A stretch of DNA of 64,000 nt from Polyangium mundeleinium. Lineage in GTDB: Bacteria > Myxococcota_A > Polyangia > Polyangiales > Polyangiaceae. A model generated the notes under the pieces. The model had not been told where the DNA came from. It did not search any database and saw nothing but the letters and a program-made list of their open reading frames with translations. The stretch is from positions 9,828,501 to 9,892,500 of the forward strand of contig NZ_JAQNDO010000001.1 in NCBI RefSeq assembly GCF_028369105.1, written 5' to 3'. Made by a program: the position numbers and the translations under genes. Shown one piece after another: positions 35,923 to 45,072 of this stretch (its first letter is position 1; each line of letters starts with the position of its first letter).

Positions 35923-37317
35923 TCAGCCCATGTGCGCGATGATCGCGTCACCGAACTCGGAGCACTTCACCTCTTTCGCGCCCTCCATGAGGCGCGCGAA
36001 ATCGTAGGTCACGGTCTTCGCGCCGATCGCGCCGTCCATGCCCTTGTTGATGAGCTCCGCGGCCTCGACCCAGCCCATGTGCCGCAGCATCATCTCGCCC
36101 GACAGGATGACCGAGCCGGGGTTCACCTTGTCGAGGTTCGCGTACTTCGGCGCCGTGCCGTGCGTGGCCTCGAAGACCGCGTGGCCCGTCACGTAGTTGA
36201 TGTTGCCGCCCGGCGCGATGCCGATGCCGCCGATCTGCGCCGCGAGCGCGTCCGAGAGGTAATCGCCGTTGAGGTTCAACGTCGCGATCACGTCGAAATC
36301 ACGCGGCCGCGTCAGCACCTGCTGGAGCGTGATGTCCGCGATCGAGTCCTTGACGCGGAGCATCTTCTTCCACTTGCCGCCGCCGTGCGTGTCCCAGAGC
36401 TTGAGCGCCTCCTCGACCTCGGCGCGGAACTCCGCCTGCATGTCCGGCGGCGCCATGTCGTAGCCAGGCTCGATCTCCTTGGCGTTCTGCTCGACCGTGA
36501 TCTCCGGGTTCTTCTCCTTGTTCCCGAGGATCCACGTCTCGCGCTCCGTCACCACCTTGTCCCGGAAATCGTGCTGCGCGAGCGAATAGCCCCACGCCTT
36601 GAACGCGCCTTCCGTGAACTTCATGATGTTGCCCTTGTGCACGAACGTGACGCTCTTCCGGTTGTACCGGAGGGCGTAGTCGATCGCCCCGCGCACCAGG
36701 CGCTCCGTGCCCTCGCGGCTCACCGGCTTGATGCCGATGCCGCTCGTCTCCGGGAAGCGGATCTTCTTCACGCCCATCTCGTTCTGGAGGAAGGCGATCA
36801 CCTTCTTCGCCTCCGGGCTCTCCGCCTCCCACTCGATGCCGGCGTAGATGTCCTCCGTGTTCTCACGGAAGATCACCATGTCGACCGCGCCCGGATCCTT
36901 CACCGGCGAAGGAACGCCCTTGTACCAGCGCACCGGGCGCAGGCAGACGTAGAGGTCGAGCATCTGCCGCAGCGCCACGTTGAGCGAACGGATGCCCTTG
37001 CCGATCGGGGTCGTCAGCGGGCCTTTGATGCCCACGAGGTACTGGCGATACGCCTCCACCGTGCCCTGGGGCAGCCACTCGCCGAACGTGTTGAACGCCT
37101 TCTCGCCCGCGTACACCTCGTACCAGGCGATCTTCTTCTTGCCGCCGTACGCCTTCTCCACGGCCGCATCGAGCACGCGCTGGCTCGCCCGCCAGATGTC
37201 GGGCCCGGTGCCGTCGCCTTCGATGAACGGGATGATGGGTTGGTCCGGCACCTGGAGCTGGCCGGACGAGGACATCGTGATCGCTTCGCCCGCAGAGGGC
37301 TTCGGGAACTCGCGCAT
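35923..37317 (-). CDS. icd: NADP-dependent isocitrate dehydrogenase
   Basis: A 464-residue enzyme of the bacterial icd type: [35 protein letters not shown] (substrate Ser loop), [48 protein letters not shown] (metal Asp), [17 protein letters not shown] and [10 protein letters not shown] (NADP loop). It converts isocitrate to 2-oxoglutarate. The ATG at 37317 gives the same N-terminal length before IIPFIEGDG as the E. coli enzyme; an inner ATG at 37275 is less likely. It is divergent from the SurA-like gene. Confidence 0.95.
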   Translation of the reverse strand: MREFPKPSAGEAITMSSSGQLQVPDQPIIPFIEGDGTGPDIWRASQRVLDAAVEKAYGGKKKIAWYEVYAGEKAFNTFGEWLPQGTVEAYRQYLVGIKGPLTTPIGKGIRSLNVALRQMLDLYVCLRPVRWYKGVPSPVKDPGAVDMVIFRENTEDIYAGIEWEAESPEAKKVIAFLQNEMGVKKIRFPETSGIGIKPVSREGTERLVRGAIDYALRYNRKSVTFVHKGNIMKFTEGAFKAWGYSLAQHDFRDKVVTERETWILGNKEKNPEITVEQNAKEIEPGYDMAPPDMQAEFRAEVEEALKLWDTHGGGKWKKMLRVKDSIADITLQQVLTRPRDFDVIATLNLNGDYLSDALAAQIGGIGIAPGGNINYVTGHAVFEATHGTAPKYANLDKVNPGSVILSGEMMLRHMGWVEAAELINKGMDGAIGAKTVTYDFARLMEGAKEVKCSEFGDAIIAHMG

Positions 37318-37421
37318 GGCGGCGCAATAAACCAGGGCGACGGCTGCCGCAACGGGGACGGACGATCTCGGGTGATTCGCTCGCGGACCCACGGCCGCAA
37401 TTGTGCTACGTCGTGCCCGGC

Positions 37422-38438
37422 ATGCGCTCTCGTCAAAGGCTCGTCGCTCTGGGTCTCGTCCTCGCCGCCGCGCTCGCCCAGCAGCCGGCCGAAGCCATCA
37501 TCGTCGAGCGAATCGTCGCCGTCGTGGGCGACGACCCCATCCTGCTCTCGGAGCTCCGCGCCCGCGCCAAGCCCTTCCTCCTGCAGGTTCAGCAACGCGT
37601 GCGCCCCGGCGCCGAGCAGGCCGCCGCGGAGTCGCAGGTGTTCAAGGACATGCTCGAGACGATGATCGATCAACGCCTCGAATCGCAGGCCGCCGAGCGC
37701 GCGGGCATCACGGTCACGCCCGACGAAGTTGAAAACGCCTTCCGCAACATCGCGAACGCCCAGGGCATCTCGACGGCCGATCTCTTCCGCGAGGCGAAGG
37801 CGCGCTCCGGCCTGACGGAGCAGGAATACCGCGACGAGATCCGGCGGCAGATCCTCGAAGGCAAGATGCTGCAGCTCCGCGTGAAGGGGCGCGTGCGCAT
37901 CACCGAGGACGACGTGAAGGCGACGTACGAACGCACGCTGCGCGAGGAGCGCAAGCGCCGGGACTACCGCCCCTCGTGGATCGTGCTGCAAATCATGCCG
38001 GGATCGAGCCCCGAGGCGATCGCCGAGCGGAAGAAGCTCGCGGCCGAGATCGTGACGCGCGCTCGCGCCGGGGAGGACTTCGCGGCGCTCGCGCGCGCCT
38101 ACTCGGACGAGGCGAACACGCGCGACACGGGCGGCGACCTCGGGATCCGCGCTCCGATCGGCTCGCCCCAGACCCAGCAGGGCCAGCGCCCGGCGCTCTC
38201 GCCCGAGTTCGAGAACGCGGTGATGCCGCTCGAACCGGGGCAGGTCAGCGACGTGGTCGAGATGGAGAAGGGCCTCGTGATCATGAAGCTCGTCTCGCGC
38301 CAGCCCTCCCGATACACGACGTACGATGCGGCCAAGGGCGAGATGGTGCAGCGCCTTCAGACGGAGATCCTCGAGAAGGCGAAGCGCAAGTGGCTCGACG
38401 AGCTGAAGAAGCGCACGCACCTCGACGTGCGCTTGTGA
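37422..38438 (+). CDS. SurA-like periplasmic peptidyl-prolyl isomerase/chaperone
   Basis: A 338-residue exported protein. The signal peptide ends near AEA, followed by the SurA N-terminal chaperone domain ([26 protein letters not shown], residues of about 25-170, with the typical LDxxIDxxL helix pattern) and one parvulin PPIase domain (PSWIVLQIM ... [28 protein letters not shown] ... [21 protein letters not shown]). It helps fold outer-membrane barrel proteins. E. coli SurA has two parvulin domains; here there is one, as in many deltaproteobacterial homologues. A GTG 21 bases upstream is an alternative start. Confidence 0.85.
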   Translation: MRSRQRLVALGLVLAAALAQQPAEAIIVERIVAVVGDDPILLSELRARAKPFLLQVQQRVRPGAEQAAAESQVFKDMLETMIDQRLESQAAERAGITVTPDEVENAFRNIANAQGISTADLFREAKARSGLTEQEYRDEIRRQILEGKMLQLRVKGRVRITEDDVKATYERTLREERKRRDYRPSWIVLQIMPGSSPEAIAERKKLAAEIVTRARAGEDFAALARAYSDEANTRDTGGDLGIRAPIGSPQTQQGQRPALSPEFENAVMPLEPGQVSDVVEMEKGLVIMKLVSRQPSRYTTYDAAKGEMVQRLQTEILEKAKRKWLDELKKRTHLDVRL

Positions 38439-38457
38439 TCGACTCCCTCACCCCCAA

Positions 38458-38481
38458 CCCCTCTCCCTCGCGGGAGAGGGG
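38458..38481. terminator. Extragenic palindrome/terminator with CCCTCACCCCCAACC lead-in
   Basis: CCCCTCTCCC-TCGC-GGGAGAGGGG, a perfect 10-bp stem with a 4-base loop, 19 bases after the SurA-like stop and just before the convergent SPFH gene ends. The lead-in CCTCACCCCCAACCCC plus this stem is a widespread repetitive extragenic element in many phyla (recalled, not checked). Here it probably ends transcription from both sides. Confidence 0.75.
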
Positions 38482-38490
38482 AGAAGAGAC

Positions 38491-39624
38491 TCACTTCTTC
38501 GGTTGTTCGGCGGGCGCGGCGGGAGCGGGAGGCGCCGCGCCATCGGGCGCCTTCGCCGCGTCGGCCTTGCCGTCCTTCTCGTCCTTCGCGCGCTCGGCCT
38601 CCTTGCGCTCCATCTCCTCTTCCTGACCGAGCAGCTCGAGCAGCTTCTTCTCGTCGTCGTCGCCGCCCTTGCCGAGCTTCGAGGCGTCGAACGTGAGCAT
38701 CGGCATCGCGCCGCCGCCGTTCATCACGGGCAGCCGGCCGTTCCAGCGCTCGAGCGCGCGGTACTGAAGCACCGACGGCGTCATCGAGTACTTGAGGATC
38801 AGGTTCGACCTCGCCTCGGCCTTGGCCGTGATGAGCTTCGCGTCCGCCTCGCCCTGCGCGCGCGCCCGCGCCGCCTTCGCCTGCCCCTCGGCCTGCGTGA
38901 CGGCCTGCTCCGCCTCCGCCCGTACCTGACGCACCCGGTTCTCCGCCTGGATCGCCTGCTGCGTCGCCTCCATCGCCCGGTTGATCGCGTTCGCCACGTT
39001 CTCCGGCAGCCGAAGCGCGCCGTTGATCGTGAGCTGATCGATCACGAACCCGTCCTTGCCGAGCTGCTCCTGCATGCGCTGCGCGACGTTCTCCACGAGC
39101 TTGCCCTTGCCCGCGCCGTAGATCTCCTGCACCGGCATCTGCGAGGCCTGCATGTTGAAGCTCTCGCGCATCGCGTTGCGCACGTAGCCGTTCGCGAGAT
39201 CCATCAGGTCCGACTTGCGGAACCGACCGTAGAGCTTCGGCGCGAGCGAGGGCTCGATGTGGAACGAGAGCCCGACGTCGGCGTTGATGTTCACGCCTTC
39301 CTGCGAGGAGAACGTGATCGAGCTGTCGCGCGCGTTGCTCTCGTGAGGATCCTTCGTCCAGACGATGTTCTGCACGCTCGTCGGGAACAGGATGATCTGC
39401 TCCGTCAGCGGATTGAAGAACACCCAGCCCTGCACCGTGGGGCTCTTGTCGACGCCGCGTTCGTCGCCCGCGAGCTTGACCTTGATGCCGACGTGCCCCG
39501 CGTCGACACGCGTGACACACGACGAGAGGGCGATCGCCAGGATCGCGAGCCCGACGGCCGCGAGGGCGATGCGTTTGACGAGGTTTGCAGGAGGCGGGGT
39601 CGAGAAGGGGCGGACGGTTGCCAT
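38491..39624 (-). CDS. SPFH/band-7 (prohibitin-like) membrane protein
   Basis: A 377-residue protein with one N-terminal membrane helix (about 15-37, ending SSC, which could also be a lipobox), an SPFH domain (VDAGHVGIKVKLAGDERGVDKSPTVQGWVFFNP ... about 40-230) and a long Ala/Glu/Gln-rich coiled coil (AENRVRQVRAEAEQAVTQAEGQAKAARARAQGEADAKL), then a charged and Ala/Pro tail. Family knowledge: such proteins form rings in membrane microdomains and control protease or envelope quality. The ATG at 39624 is the first in frame before the helix. No NfeD or FtsH partner is next to it. Confidence 0.85.
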   Translation of the reverse strand: MATVRPFSTPPPANLVKRIALAAVGLAILAIALSSCVTRVDAGHVGIKVKLAGDERGVDKSPTVQGWVFFNPLTEQIILFPTSVQNIVWTKDPHESNARDSSITFSSQEGVNINADVGLSFHIEPSLAPKLYGRFRKSDLMDLANGYVRNAMRESFNMQASQMPVQEIYGAGKGKLVENVAQRMQEQLGKDGFVIDQLTINGALRLPENVANAINRAMEATQQAIQAENRVRQVRAEAEQAVTQAEGQAKAARARAQGEADAKLITAKAEARSNLILKYSMTPSVLQYRALERWNGRLPVMNGGGAMPMLTFDASKLGKGGDDDEKKLLELLGQEEEMERKEAERAKDEKDGKADAAKAPDGAAPPAPAAPAEQPKK

Positions 39625-39661
39625 GGCGCTCTCGCGCCTAGCATATCGAGAAGAAGAAGGC

Positions 39662-41164
39662 TCAGGCCCTCGTGGCGCCGAGCCGCCGGCGCGCCGCCAC
39701 GGCGATCGCGGCGAGCGCCATGCCGAAGCCGACGACGAGCGGGCCGCGTCCGTCGCCGCCGGTCTTCTTGCCAGCGCCCGGGACAGGAGCGGCCGAGCCG
39801 TCGCCGCAGAAGACGTCCACGTTCGTGCCGATGCGCGCCTGATGCATGTTGTCGACGGTCTCTTGCAAGGCCGCGGGCTCGAGGACGAGATCATTGTCGA
39901 GCGCCGCGCGCGGCAGGTTCGCTTCGAGCCGCGTGAGCCAAACGTCCTTCGGATGCAGGCCGTTCATCGCGACCGCGAGGTCGTCGAGCGGGCCGCACGA
40001 AAGCGTGCGCGCGTCGATCTCGCCTGACCCGACCTCGCCGCAGGAGGGATCGTCGAGCGGCACGCCCGCGGGGCACGGGTTCGAGACCATGACGCCGCTC
40101 TTGCTGACGTTCGCGAAGGACGCCGAGCACGCGCCGTCCGTCGTCTCGCCGTTCGCGAGGCCTTGCTGCACGTACGCCGCCGCGATCGAGTCGGCGAAGG
40201 ACCCGTTGCCGCCGGTCGTGTACGTGCGGAACCCCTGGAAGCTGAAGAGACCAGGGAGCTGCGAGAACAAGCCGCCCTGGAACGCGAACGCCGTGAGCCA
40301 CGACGCGCCGCCGTTCTGTTCGAGCACCTTCGTGCGGAGCTCGCCGTAGTTCGACGCCTGCGTCTTGAAGTCCCACGAGAGCAGATCGACCGGCGCCACG
40401 ACGTTGTTGAAGTTCTTCGCCTCCCAGCGGCCCTCGGTGATCATGAAGAGCGTGATCGCGACGTTCGCGCCGGTCCCGATCGCCACCATGCGCAGGGGCA
40501 ACGTGGCGCTCGCGCCCGGCTGCACGACGCGCACGGGCGTCATCGCCGCCACGTCCTTGTCCGGCAGGAGCTTGATCGCGATGAAGTCGAACTTCTCCGC
40601 GGCGTAGGCGTCGATCACCGGCTGCGTCGAGGGATCGATCGTGTACCCCGCGCTGTCGAGCCATCCATTCAGCGCGCCGGGCGTGTCCGTGCTGAGCGTG
40701 ACGGTCTGATAGGGACCCACGGTGCCGCGGTGGACGACCGTGACGCTCGGTCCGCCGCCGCCGTTGCTGCCATCCTCCGCGGCCGAGAACGCGCGACCCG
40801 CGAGCGCGTCGCTACAGCCGAAGCCGCTGCCACCGCTGTTGCCGCAGTCGACGCTCGCCTGGAAGATCTGCGTGGTCGTCGCGGCGTCGAGCGTGTCGAA
40901 CCAGGCGTCGGTGGAGGTCTCGATCACCGCGCCCGGCTTGACCGGCAAGACCCACGCGAAGCTCTTCGGGTCGCCGTTGTACTGGATCTGATCCCAGAGC
41001 ACCGTTTGCTTCGGCGAGATCGAGAGCGCCATGCGATGCGCCGAGACAACGGTGCTCTGGCTCGGCGGAACGAAACATCCCCCACACGCCGCGGCGTCCT
41101 CGGTCGCAGTGAGAGAAGCGAGAAGCGTGGCGGCGAGGACCGGGACGACGAAGCCGAGTCGCAT
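39662..41164 (-). CDS. DUF2330 exported protein with C-terminal membrane anchor
   Basis: A 500-residue protein: signal peptide, then the family hallmark ACGGCFVPP near residue 26, a beta-rich domain (MALSISPKQTVLWDQIQYNGDPKSFAWVLPVKPGAVIETSTDAWF), several Cys, and a C-terminal helix followed by ARRRLG, like a MYXO-CTERM or simple anchor. DUF2330 proteins are frequent in myxobacteria and have no assigned role. ATG 41164 has GAGGAGA at good spacing, which decides the start against in-frame upstream codons. Confidence 0.8.
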   Translation of the reverse strand: MRLGFVVPVLAATLLASLTATEDAAACGGCFVPPSQSTVVSAHRMALSISPKQTVLWDQIQYNGDPKSFAWVLPVKPGAVIETSTDAWFDTLDAATTTQIFQASVDCGNSGGSGFGCSDALAGRAFSAAEDGSNGGGGPSVTVVHRGTVGPYQTVTLSTDTPGALNGWLDSAGYTIDPSTQPVIDAYAAEKFDFIAIKLLPDKDVAAMTPVRVVQPGASATLPLRMVAIGTGANVAITLFMITEGRWEAKNFNNVVAPVDLLSWDFKTQASNYGELRTKVLEQNGGASWLTAFAFQGGLFSQLPGLFSFQGFRTYTTGGNGSFADSIAAAYVQQGLANGETTDGACSASFANVSKSGVMVSNPCPAGVPLDDPSCGEVGSGEIDARTLSCGPLDDLAVAMNGLHPKDVWLTRLEANLPRAALDNDLVLEPAALQETVDNMHQARIGTNVDVFCGDGSAAPVPGAGKKTGGDGRGPLVVGFGMALAAIAVAARRRLGATRA

Positions 41165-41317
41165 GGGGAAGGTCTCCTCTCGGGCGAGAGCCTTAAGGAA
41201 GATAAGCCAAGGAGCGGGCGGAATCAGCAAAAGCGATGCCGACCCAAATGCGGGCGTTTGCGGTGAAATGCTGCGCCAGAGTGCGCCATGCAGGGCGAAG
41301 GCGCCGCGGGGTCCGCT

Positions 41318-42118
41318 TCAGCGGGAAAGCGGGGCCACGTCGATGCGGCAGGAGACGGGGAGCGCGAGGCCGACCTGCTCCAGGGAGATGGGCGTCTGCG
41401 TGATGGCGCTCGGCGGCTCACACGAGACGAGGTGGAGCGGCGCGGTTTGGGACTCGGCGACGCGGGCAAAGGCGCGCGCGCGCTCGACCCAGCGCTTGAC
41501 GAGCTCGGCCCGGTGCGACTCGGGGTCGCGGAGCTTGATCTCGGGCGAGCCAAAGGCGACCTCGATCTCGGGGGCGCCCTCGCCGGTGGAAGGCACGAGC
41601 GCGTCTTGCTTGCGTGAGGCCTCGACGAGCCCCGCGACGAGCCTCGCGCGCGCCCAGTAGCCCGCCTCCGCGGCGAGCGGGACCTCGACCGCGCCGTCCA
41701 CGGTCACGATGAAGCGCGCCGGCGGCGGCTTGTCGTCCTTCACCTTCGTGTACTCCGGCGCCGCCGTGGTGTTCGCGCCGAGCATGGCGATCGTGGCCGC
41801 GCCGCCCGTGGACGCGCCGAAGCGCTCCTTGATGGCGAGCGTGGCCTTCTCCAGAAGGTCGAGCCCGGCCTTCGGATCACCGAGCTCGACGCGCAGGACG
41901 AAAGGAACACACGCGAGGTCCGGGCGCACGACGAGCGCGCCGCGCGCGTCGCCGTGGCTCGGGATCGAGGGCCCGCTCGGCGCGGAGAACGCGGACGACG
42001 CGCCGCTGTACGACGAGCTCGCGAGGAGCGACGAGGGCGTGCTCGGCTCGGGGACGGCCGAGCCGCACGCGGTGGCGAGGAGACCGAGCAGAAGCGGGAC
42101 AAGCCGGAGTTTCTCCAT
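41318..42118 (-). CDS. Putative lipoprotein with SIMPL-like domain
   Basis: A 266-residue lipoprotein (lipobox ATAC after a short hydrophobic core). After a Ser/Pro-rich linker of about 35 residues comes a 190-residue domain that resembles an oxidative-stress-related SIMPL/DUF541 fold in pattern only (repeated V.V.... and ARAFARVAESQTAPLHLVSCEP). The family call is weak. It is divergent from dus with 87 bp between, and 153 bp without features separates it from the DUF2330 gene. Confidence 0.55.
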   Translation of the reverse strand: MEKLRLVPLLLGLLATACGSAVPEPSTPSSLLASSSYSGASSAFSAPSGPSIPSHGDARGALVVRPDLACVPFVLRVELGDPKAGLDLLEKATLAIKERFGASTGGAATIAMLGANTTAAPEYTKVKDDKPPPARFIVTVDGAVEVPLAAEAGYWARARLVAGLVEASRKQDALVPSTGEGAPEIEVAFGSPEIKLRDPESHRAELVKRWVERARAFARVAESQTAPLHLVSCEPPSAITQTPISLEQVGLALPVSCRIDVAPLSR

Positions 42119-42205
42119 GGGTGGGCGAGTCTACCCGCAATCACGCCGGGATCGCTGGCGCGTCCGTCTGCCGCATGCTCTAACCTCTCCCCTTCGAGAA
42201 CCGCC

Positions 42206-43192
42206 GTGCCCTCCGACCGAACGCTTTTTCAGAAGCTCTTCTCCTCTCGGCCCGTGATCCTCGCGCCGATGGAGGACGTCTCCGACGCCGTCTTCCGCAA
42301 GCTCTGCCGCGAGCTCGACGCCGGGCTCTGCGTGACGGAGTTCGTGAACGTCGAGGGCCTCTTGCGCGGCTGCCGCAACGCGCGCCGAAAGATCACGCTC
42401 GCCCCCGACGATCAGCCGACCGCCATCCAGATCTACGGCTCGGATCCCGACCGCCTCGCCGAGGCCGCCGAGATCGCCGCGGCCGCGGGCCCCTCGTTCC
42501 TCGACATCAACTGCGGCTGCTGGGTGCCGAAGATCGCGGGCCGCGGCGCGGGCGCGGGCTGGCTCCGGAACCCGACCGCGATGGTCGAGATGGCGGCGAT
42601 GGTCGTGCAACGCGTGTCCATGCCGGTGACGGTGAAGACGCGGATCGGCTGGGGCCCCGAGTCGGAGATGCCGATCGTGGAGCTCGCGAAGCGGCTCGAA
42701 GGCGCGGGCGTCTCGGCGTTGACCATCCATTGCCGGACGGCGCAGATGGGCCACTCGGGGGCGGCGGACTGGTCCTGGGCGGCGCGCGCGCGGAGCGTGG
42801 TCAGCATTCCGGTGATCGTGAACGGCGACATCAAGAGCGCGGAGGACGCACAGCGCGCGCTCGCGGAGACGGGCTGCGAGGGCGTGATGGTGGGCCGGCG
42901 GGCGATCGAGCACCCGTGGATCTTCCGCGAGGCGAAGGCGCTGCTCGAAGAGGGCCGGTTGATCGATCCGCCGACGCCGGAGGAGCGGATCGCGCTCTGC
43001 AAGAAGCACCTCGTGATGAACACGGAGGAGCGCGGCGAGCCGCACGGCGTACGCGTGACCCGGCGGCACCTCGCGGGGTACCTGCACGGGCTGCCGGGCG
43101 CGGCGGCGCTCCGGCGCGCGCTGAATGCGTGCGACTCGCTGGAAGGGTGCCTCGCAATCCTGGACGAGGCGCTCTCGCGACGAGCGGCCTGA
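42206..43192 (+). CDS. dus: tRNA-dihydrouridine synthase
   Basis: A 328-residue flavin enzyme: N-terminal VILAPMEDVSDAVFRKLCRELDAGLCVTEFV, PTAIQIYGSDP, DINCGCWVPKIAGRGAGAGWLRNP (active-site Cys in the position of the usual GCP; here followed by Trp instead of Pro), VTVKTRIGW, LTIHCRTAQMGHSG, VIVNGDIKSAEDA, GVMVGRRAIEHPWIF. It reduces uridines in tRNA. The GTG at 42206 is the in-frame start nearest the conserved region. The next 54 bp lead into the repeat array and mobile element. Confidence 0.9.
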   Translation: MPSDRTLFQKLFSSRPVILAPMEDVSDAVFRKLCRELDAGLCVTEFVNVEGLLRGCRNARRKITLAPDDQPTAIQIYGSDPDRLAEAAEIAAAAGPSFLDINCGCWVPKIAGRGAGAGWLRNPTAMVEMAAMVVQRVSMPVTVKTRIGWGPESEMPIVELAKRLEGAGVSALTIHCRTAQMGHSGAADWSWAARARSVVSIPVIVNGDIKSAEDAQRALAETGCEGVMVGRRAIEHPWIFREAKALLEEGRLIDPPTPEERIALCKKHLVMNTEERGEPHGVRVTRRHLAGYLHGLPGAAALRRALNACDSLEGCLAILDEALSRRAA

Positions 43193-43246
43193 CCGACCCG
43201 ACGGGGTGGTGACGGCGCGCGTTCGAGCGGTCTAAGTTACGAATAG

Positions 43247-43312
43247 GCGCGCCTCCAAGTCGCCTGCGCGCGTCTCCAAGTCGCCTGCGCGCGTCTCCAA
43301 GTCGCCTGCGCG
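43247..43312. repeat. Left part (3 units) of a 21-bp direct-repeat array
   Basis: Three units of GCGYCTCCAAGTCGCCTGC spacing 21 bp, the same unit as in the 19-copy array at 46251-46645. The sequence stops inside a unit, at CCTGCGCG (43305-43312), exactly where the mobile element begins. Confidence 0.9.
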
Positions 43313-43354
43313 GGTAGTGCGGTCATTTGGCCGAAACTGCGGTCATTCGGCCGA
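43313..43354 (+). repeat. Left terminal repeat with two 16-bp dyads
   Basis: After GGTAG come GCGGTCATTTGGCCGA (43319-43334) and GCGGTCATTCGGCCGA (43339-43354), two similar imperfect dyads exactly 20 bp apart. The right end has two better dyads with the same spacing, so these are probably transposase-binding sites. Confidence 0.7.
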
Positions 43355-43465
43355 ATCGTGATCGGGAACGCGTAGGATGTGCGTCGTCCGAAAGACGCCC
43401 GCCTCGGAGGGCTACCGACCTCCGAGGCGGACTTGACGCAACCACGCTCGCACGAGGTCACGCCC

Positions 43466-43819
43466 ATGCACGATCTGTCATGGCCCGGCTCATACGGCCA
43501 AGAGAACGATCCGCCCTGCCCGCCCGAACCCGAGACGCCGCGCCGGCGCAAGTCGGGCGCGCTCATGCTCTCCGCGGAGGAGGCGCGCCACGTGCGCGTC
43601 GCGGTCCGGAAGCTCCGTCGCGCGTTCGGTAGCTTCAACGCGCTCGCCGCGAGGCTGAACATGCCCGCGAACACCGTCCGTCGCATCGCGAACCCGAAGG
43701 GCACGCCGCCCACGGGGACCTTCGCCATCCGCCTGGCCGCCATCGCGGGCGTCTCGGTCGAGGTGCTTCTCGGCGGCAAGCTCGTCGTGACGACGCCGAT
43801 CATCGGGAGGGCAGCATGA
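43466..43819 (+). CDS. Small helix-turn-helix protein, passenger gene
   Basis: A 117-residue protein. A Pro-rich N-terminus (residues 1-30) precedes a helical domain (MLSAEEARHVRVAVRKLRRAFGSFNALAARLNMPANTVRRIANPKGTPPTGTFAIRLAAIAGVSVEVLLGG) with XRE/lambda-repressor-like helix-turn-helix spacing. It may autoregulate the element or bind the terminal dyads. ATG 43466 has GAGG eight bases upstream. Its stop overlaps the next ATG as ATGA (43816-43819), so the two products are coupled. Confidence 0.7.
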   Translation: MHDLSWPGSYGQENDPPCPPEPETPRRRKSGALMLSAEEARHVRVAVRKLRRAFGSFNALAARLNMPANTVRRIANPKGTPPTGTFAIRLAAIAGVSVEVLLGGKLVVTTPIIGRAA

Positions 43820-44064
43820 GCCGGTCGCGCGTCAGGGAACGCGAGCGCGTCCGCGCCACCGTCCATACGACCGACCCGGCCGCGCTGGCGGCCTACGCGG
43901 GCGCGCTGCGTCCCGTCGTCGCGAGCCTTCGGACGCTGGTCGAGGACGCGACCGCTGCGCCGTCGAAGCGCGTCCACGCCCGCGCCTTCCTGCGTCGGGA
44001 GATCCTCCGCGGCATCCGTGAGCTTGAAGCCCGGATCGACGCCGCCGCGCCGCCTGCGCCCTAG
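43816..44064 (+). CDS. 82-residue basic helical protein, passenger gene
   Basis: An 82-residue protein, Arg- and Ala-rich, predicted to be mostly two long helices (PAALAAYAGALRPVVASLRTLVEDA; RVHARAFLRREILRGIRELEARID). No family recognised. Coding is supported by the ATGA overlap with the helix-turn-helix gene and by codon third-position G/C. It converges with the reverse passenger operon, 77 bp away. Confidence 0.6.
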   Translation: MSRSRVRERERVRATVHTTDPAALAAYAGALRPVVASLRTLVEDATAAPSKRVHARAFLRREILRGIRELEARIDAAAPPAP

Positions 44065-44141
44065 CCTGCTCCTCACCCAAAGGACCGGAAGAGGACCCGC
44101 TGGCCGTATAGGCCTCCGCTGCGTTTCCTCATTGTCGACCA

Positions 44142-44594
44142 TCACGACGACGGCCCTCCCTTCTCGTTCTTCTCTACTGCGAGCAACGAGTTTACGTACC
44201 TTCGCGCTATCTCGTGAAATGGTTCGCTGGTTTTGACCTTGTCTCGTTTTACGAGATAGACCACGGTCTGCGCTATCAATGCGGACGTTCCGACAACCAG
44301 AATGGCCACATCGAACCCGTTACCCGGAGTCATCACAATATCCTTTATTGCTTTTGCGATGAGTCCCAGCGCGCTCGCGCCTCCGACAAGCGCCGCCCAC
44401 CCGTCTGGACGCTTCGGAGGATTATCAAGGGCTGCCTTTACGACGTCCAATTCAGTGTCCTTGATGCGCGGCGCTCGCGTCGCCAACATGCCATCGCGCC
44501 CGTGATCTACTGGCGCACTCAGTGCTTCGCGCAATCGAGGATCCATGCTCGCCCGCTTGGCTACCTTCGCTGCCAAATCGTCTTGCGAGCTCAT
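44142..44594 (-). CDS. Two-helix membrane protein, passenger gene
   Basis: A 150-residue protein. A cytosolic N-terminal part (about 1-65, charged) precedes two hydrophobic helices (GWAALVGGASALGLIAKAIKDIV; FDVAILVVGTSALIAQTVVYLV), then a basic stretch and a helical tail. It has an AGGAGG ribosome-binding site with perfect spacing. The ATG overlaps the upstream gene's stop (ATGA, 44591-44594). Local G+C is low (two sampled 60-base lines 47% and 55%) against about 70% or more in the flanks, so this pair came from elsewhere. No family recognised. Confidence 0.75.
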   Translation of the reverse strand: MSSQDDLAAKVAKRASMDPRLREALSAPVDHGRDGMLATRAPRIKDTELDVVKAALDNPPKRPDGWAALVGGASALGLIAKAIKDIVMTPGNGFDVAILVVGTSALIAQTVVYLVKRDKVKTSEPFHEIARRYVNSLLAVEKNEKGGPSS

Positions 44595-44875
44595 CGTGAA
44601 CCTCCTGGCCAAACGCCAGGAGCAATGACGCTCGCCGCGTACATCTCCACGTAGCCGCATAGCTGGCATACATATGGACGCACAGGAAACAGTGGGCCGC
44701 CCGGTGTGAACGTCGCAAGCTTGCCGTCCCTTGTAGGAGGAGCGACGCTGTCAAGCGCATACCATACCGTTGAATCCGAAACCATCGTCGTGTCTTGGTT
44801 AACGGCTGTATGCGTAGGGTGTTCGTGACTGACGCACACGAGCACGTGCTTGTTTCCCTTGAGGACAATGGGCAT
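44591..44875 (-). CDS. Zinc-ribbon-like small protein, passenger gene
   Basis: A 94-residue protein with a C-terminal half zinc-ribbon (VRPYVCQLCGYVEMYAA, about residues 65-81), a motif common in small nucleic-acid-binding or adaptor proteins, and a His/Cys-containing N-terminal segment (VCVSHEHPTHT). It is the first gene of a two-gene coupled operon with the two-helix membrane protein and shares its low G+C. The ribosome-binding site is weak; start ATG 44875 is the first in frame. A toxin-antitoxin or defence pair is possible but cannot be shown. Confidence 0.7.
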   Translation of the reverse strand: MPIVLKGNKHVLVCVSHEHPTHTAVNQDTTMVSDSTVWYALDSVAPPTRDGKLATFTPGGPLFPVRPYVCQLCGYVEMYAASVIAPGVWPGGSR

Positions 44876-45072
44876 GCGTCTTGCGTACTACACGTTCCGC
44901 AAAGTGGGAAAGTTCGCGGCTCCGTAGCCATCACACTAGGACAATTCGTGTCCGACCATTGCGTCGATTCTCCGCATTTTCGGCGAGTTTCGTGGTACTT
45001 TCGGTTCGTCAACGGCGACGCGGCGATGGCGCAGAGGGGCGCCTGATAGACCGTCGCCGGGGCAAGGGCCCG

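Noticed and set aside
43237-44145. A 302-codon minus-strand frame ending in ATWRRAQ repeats
   Set aside because: Antisense to the two coupled passenger genes and to the left array; no ribosome-binding site.
44881-45072. Longer N-terminus for the transposase
   Set aside because: The frame is open, but the 64 extra residues are low in conservation-like features and cover the divergent promoter region; the helix-turn-helix begins right after 45073.
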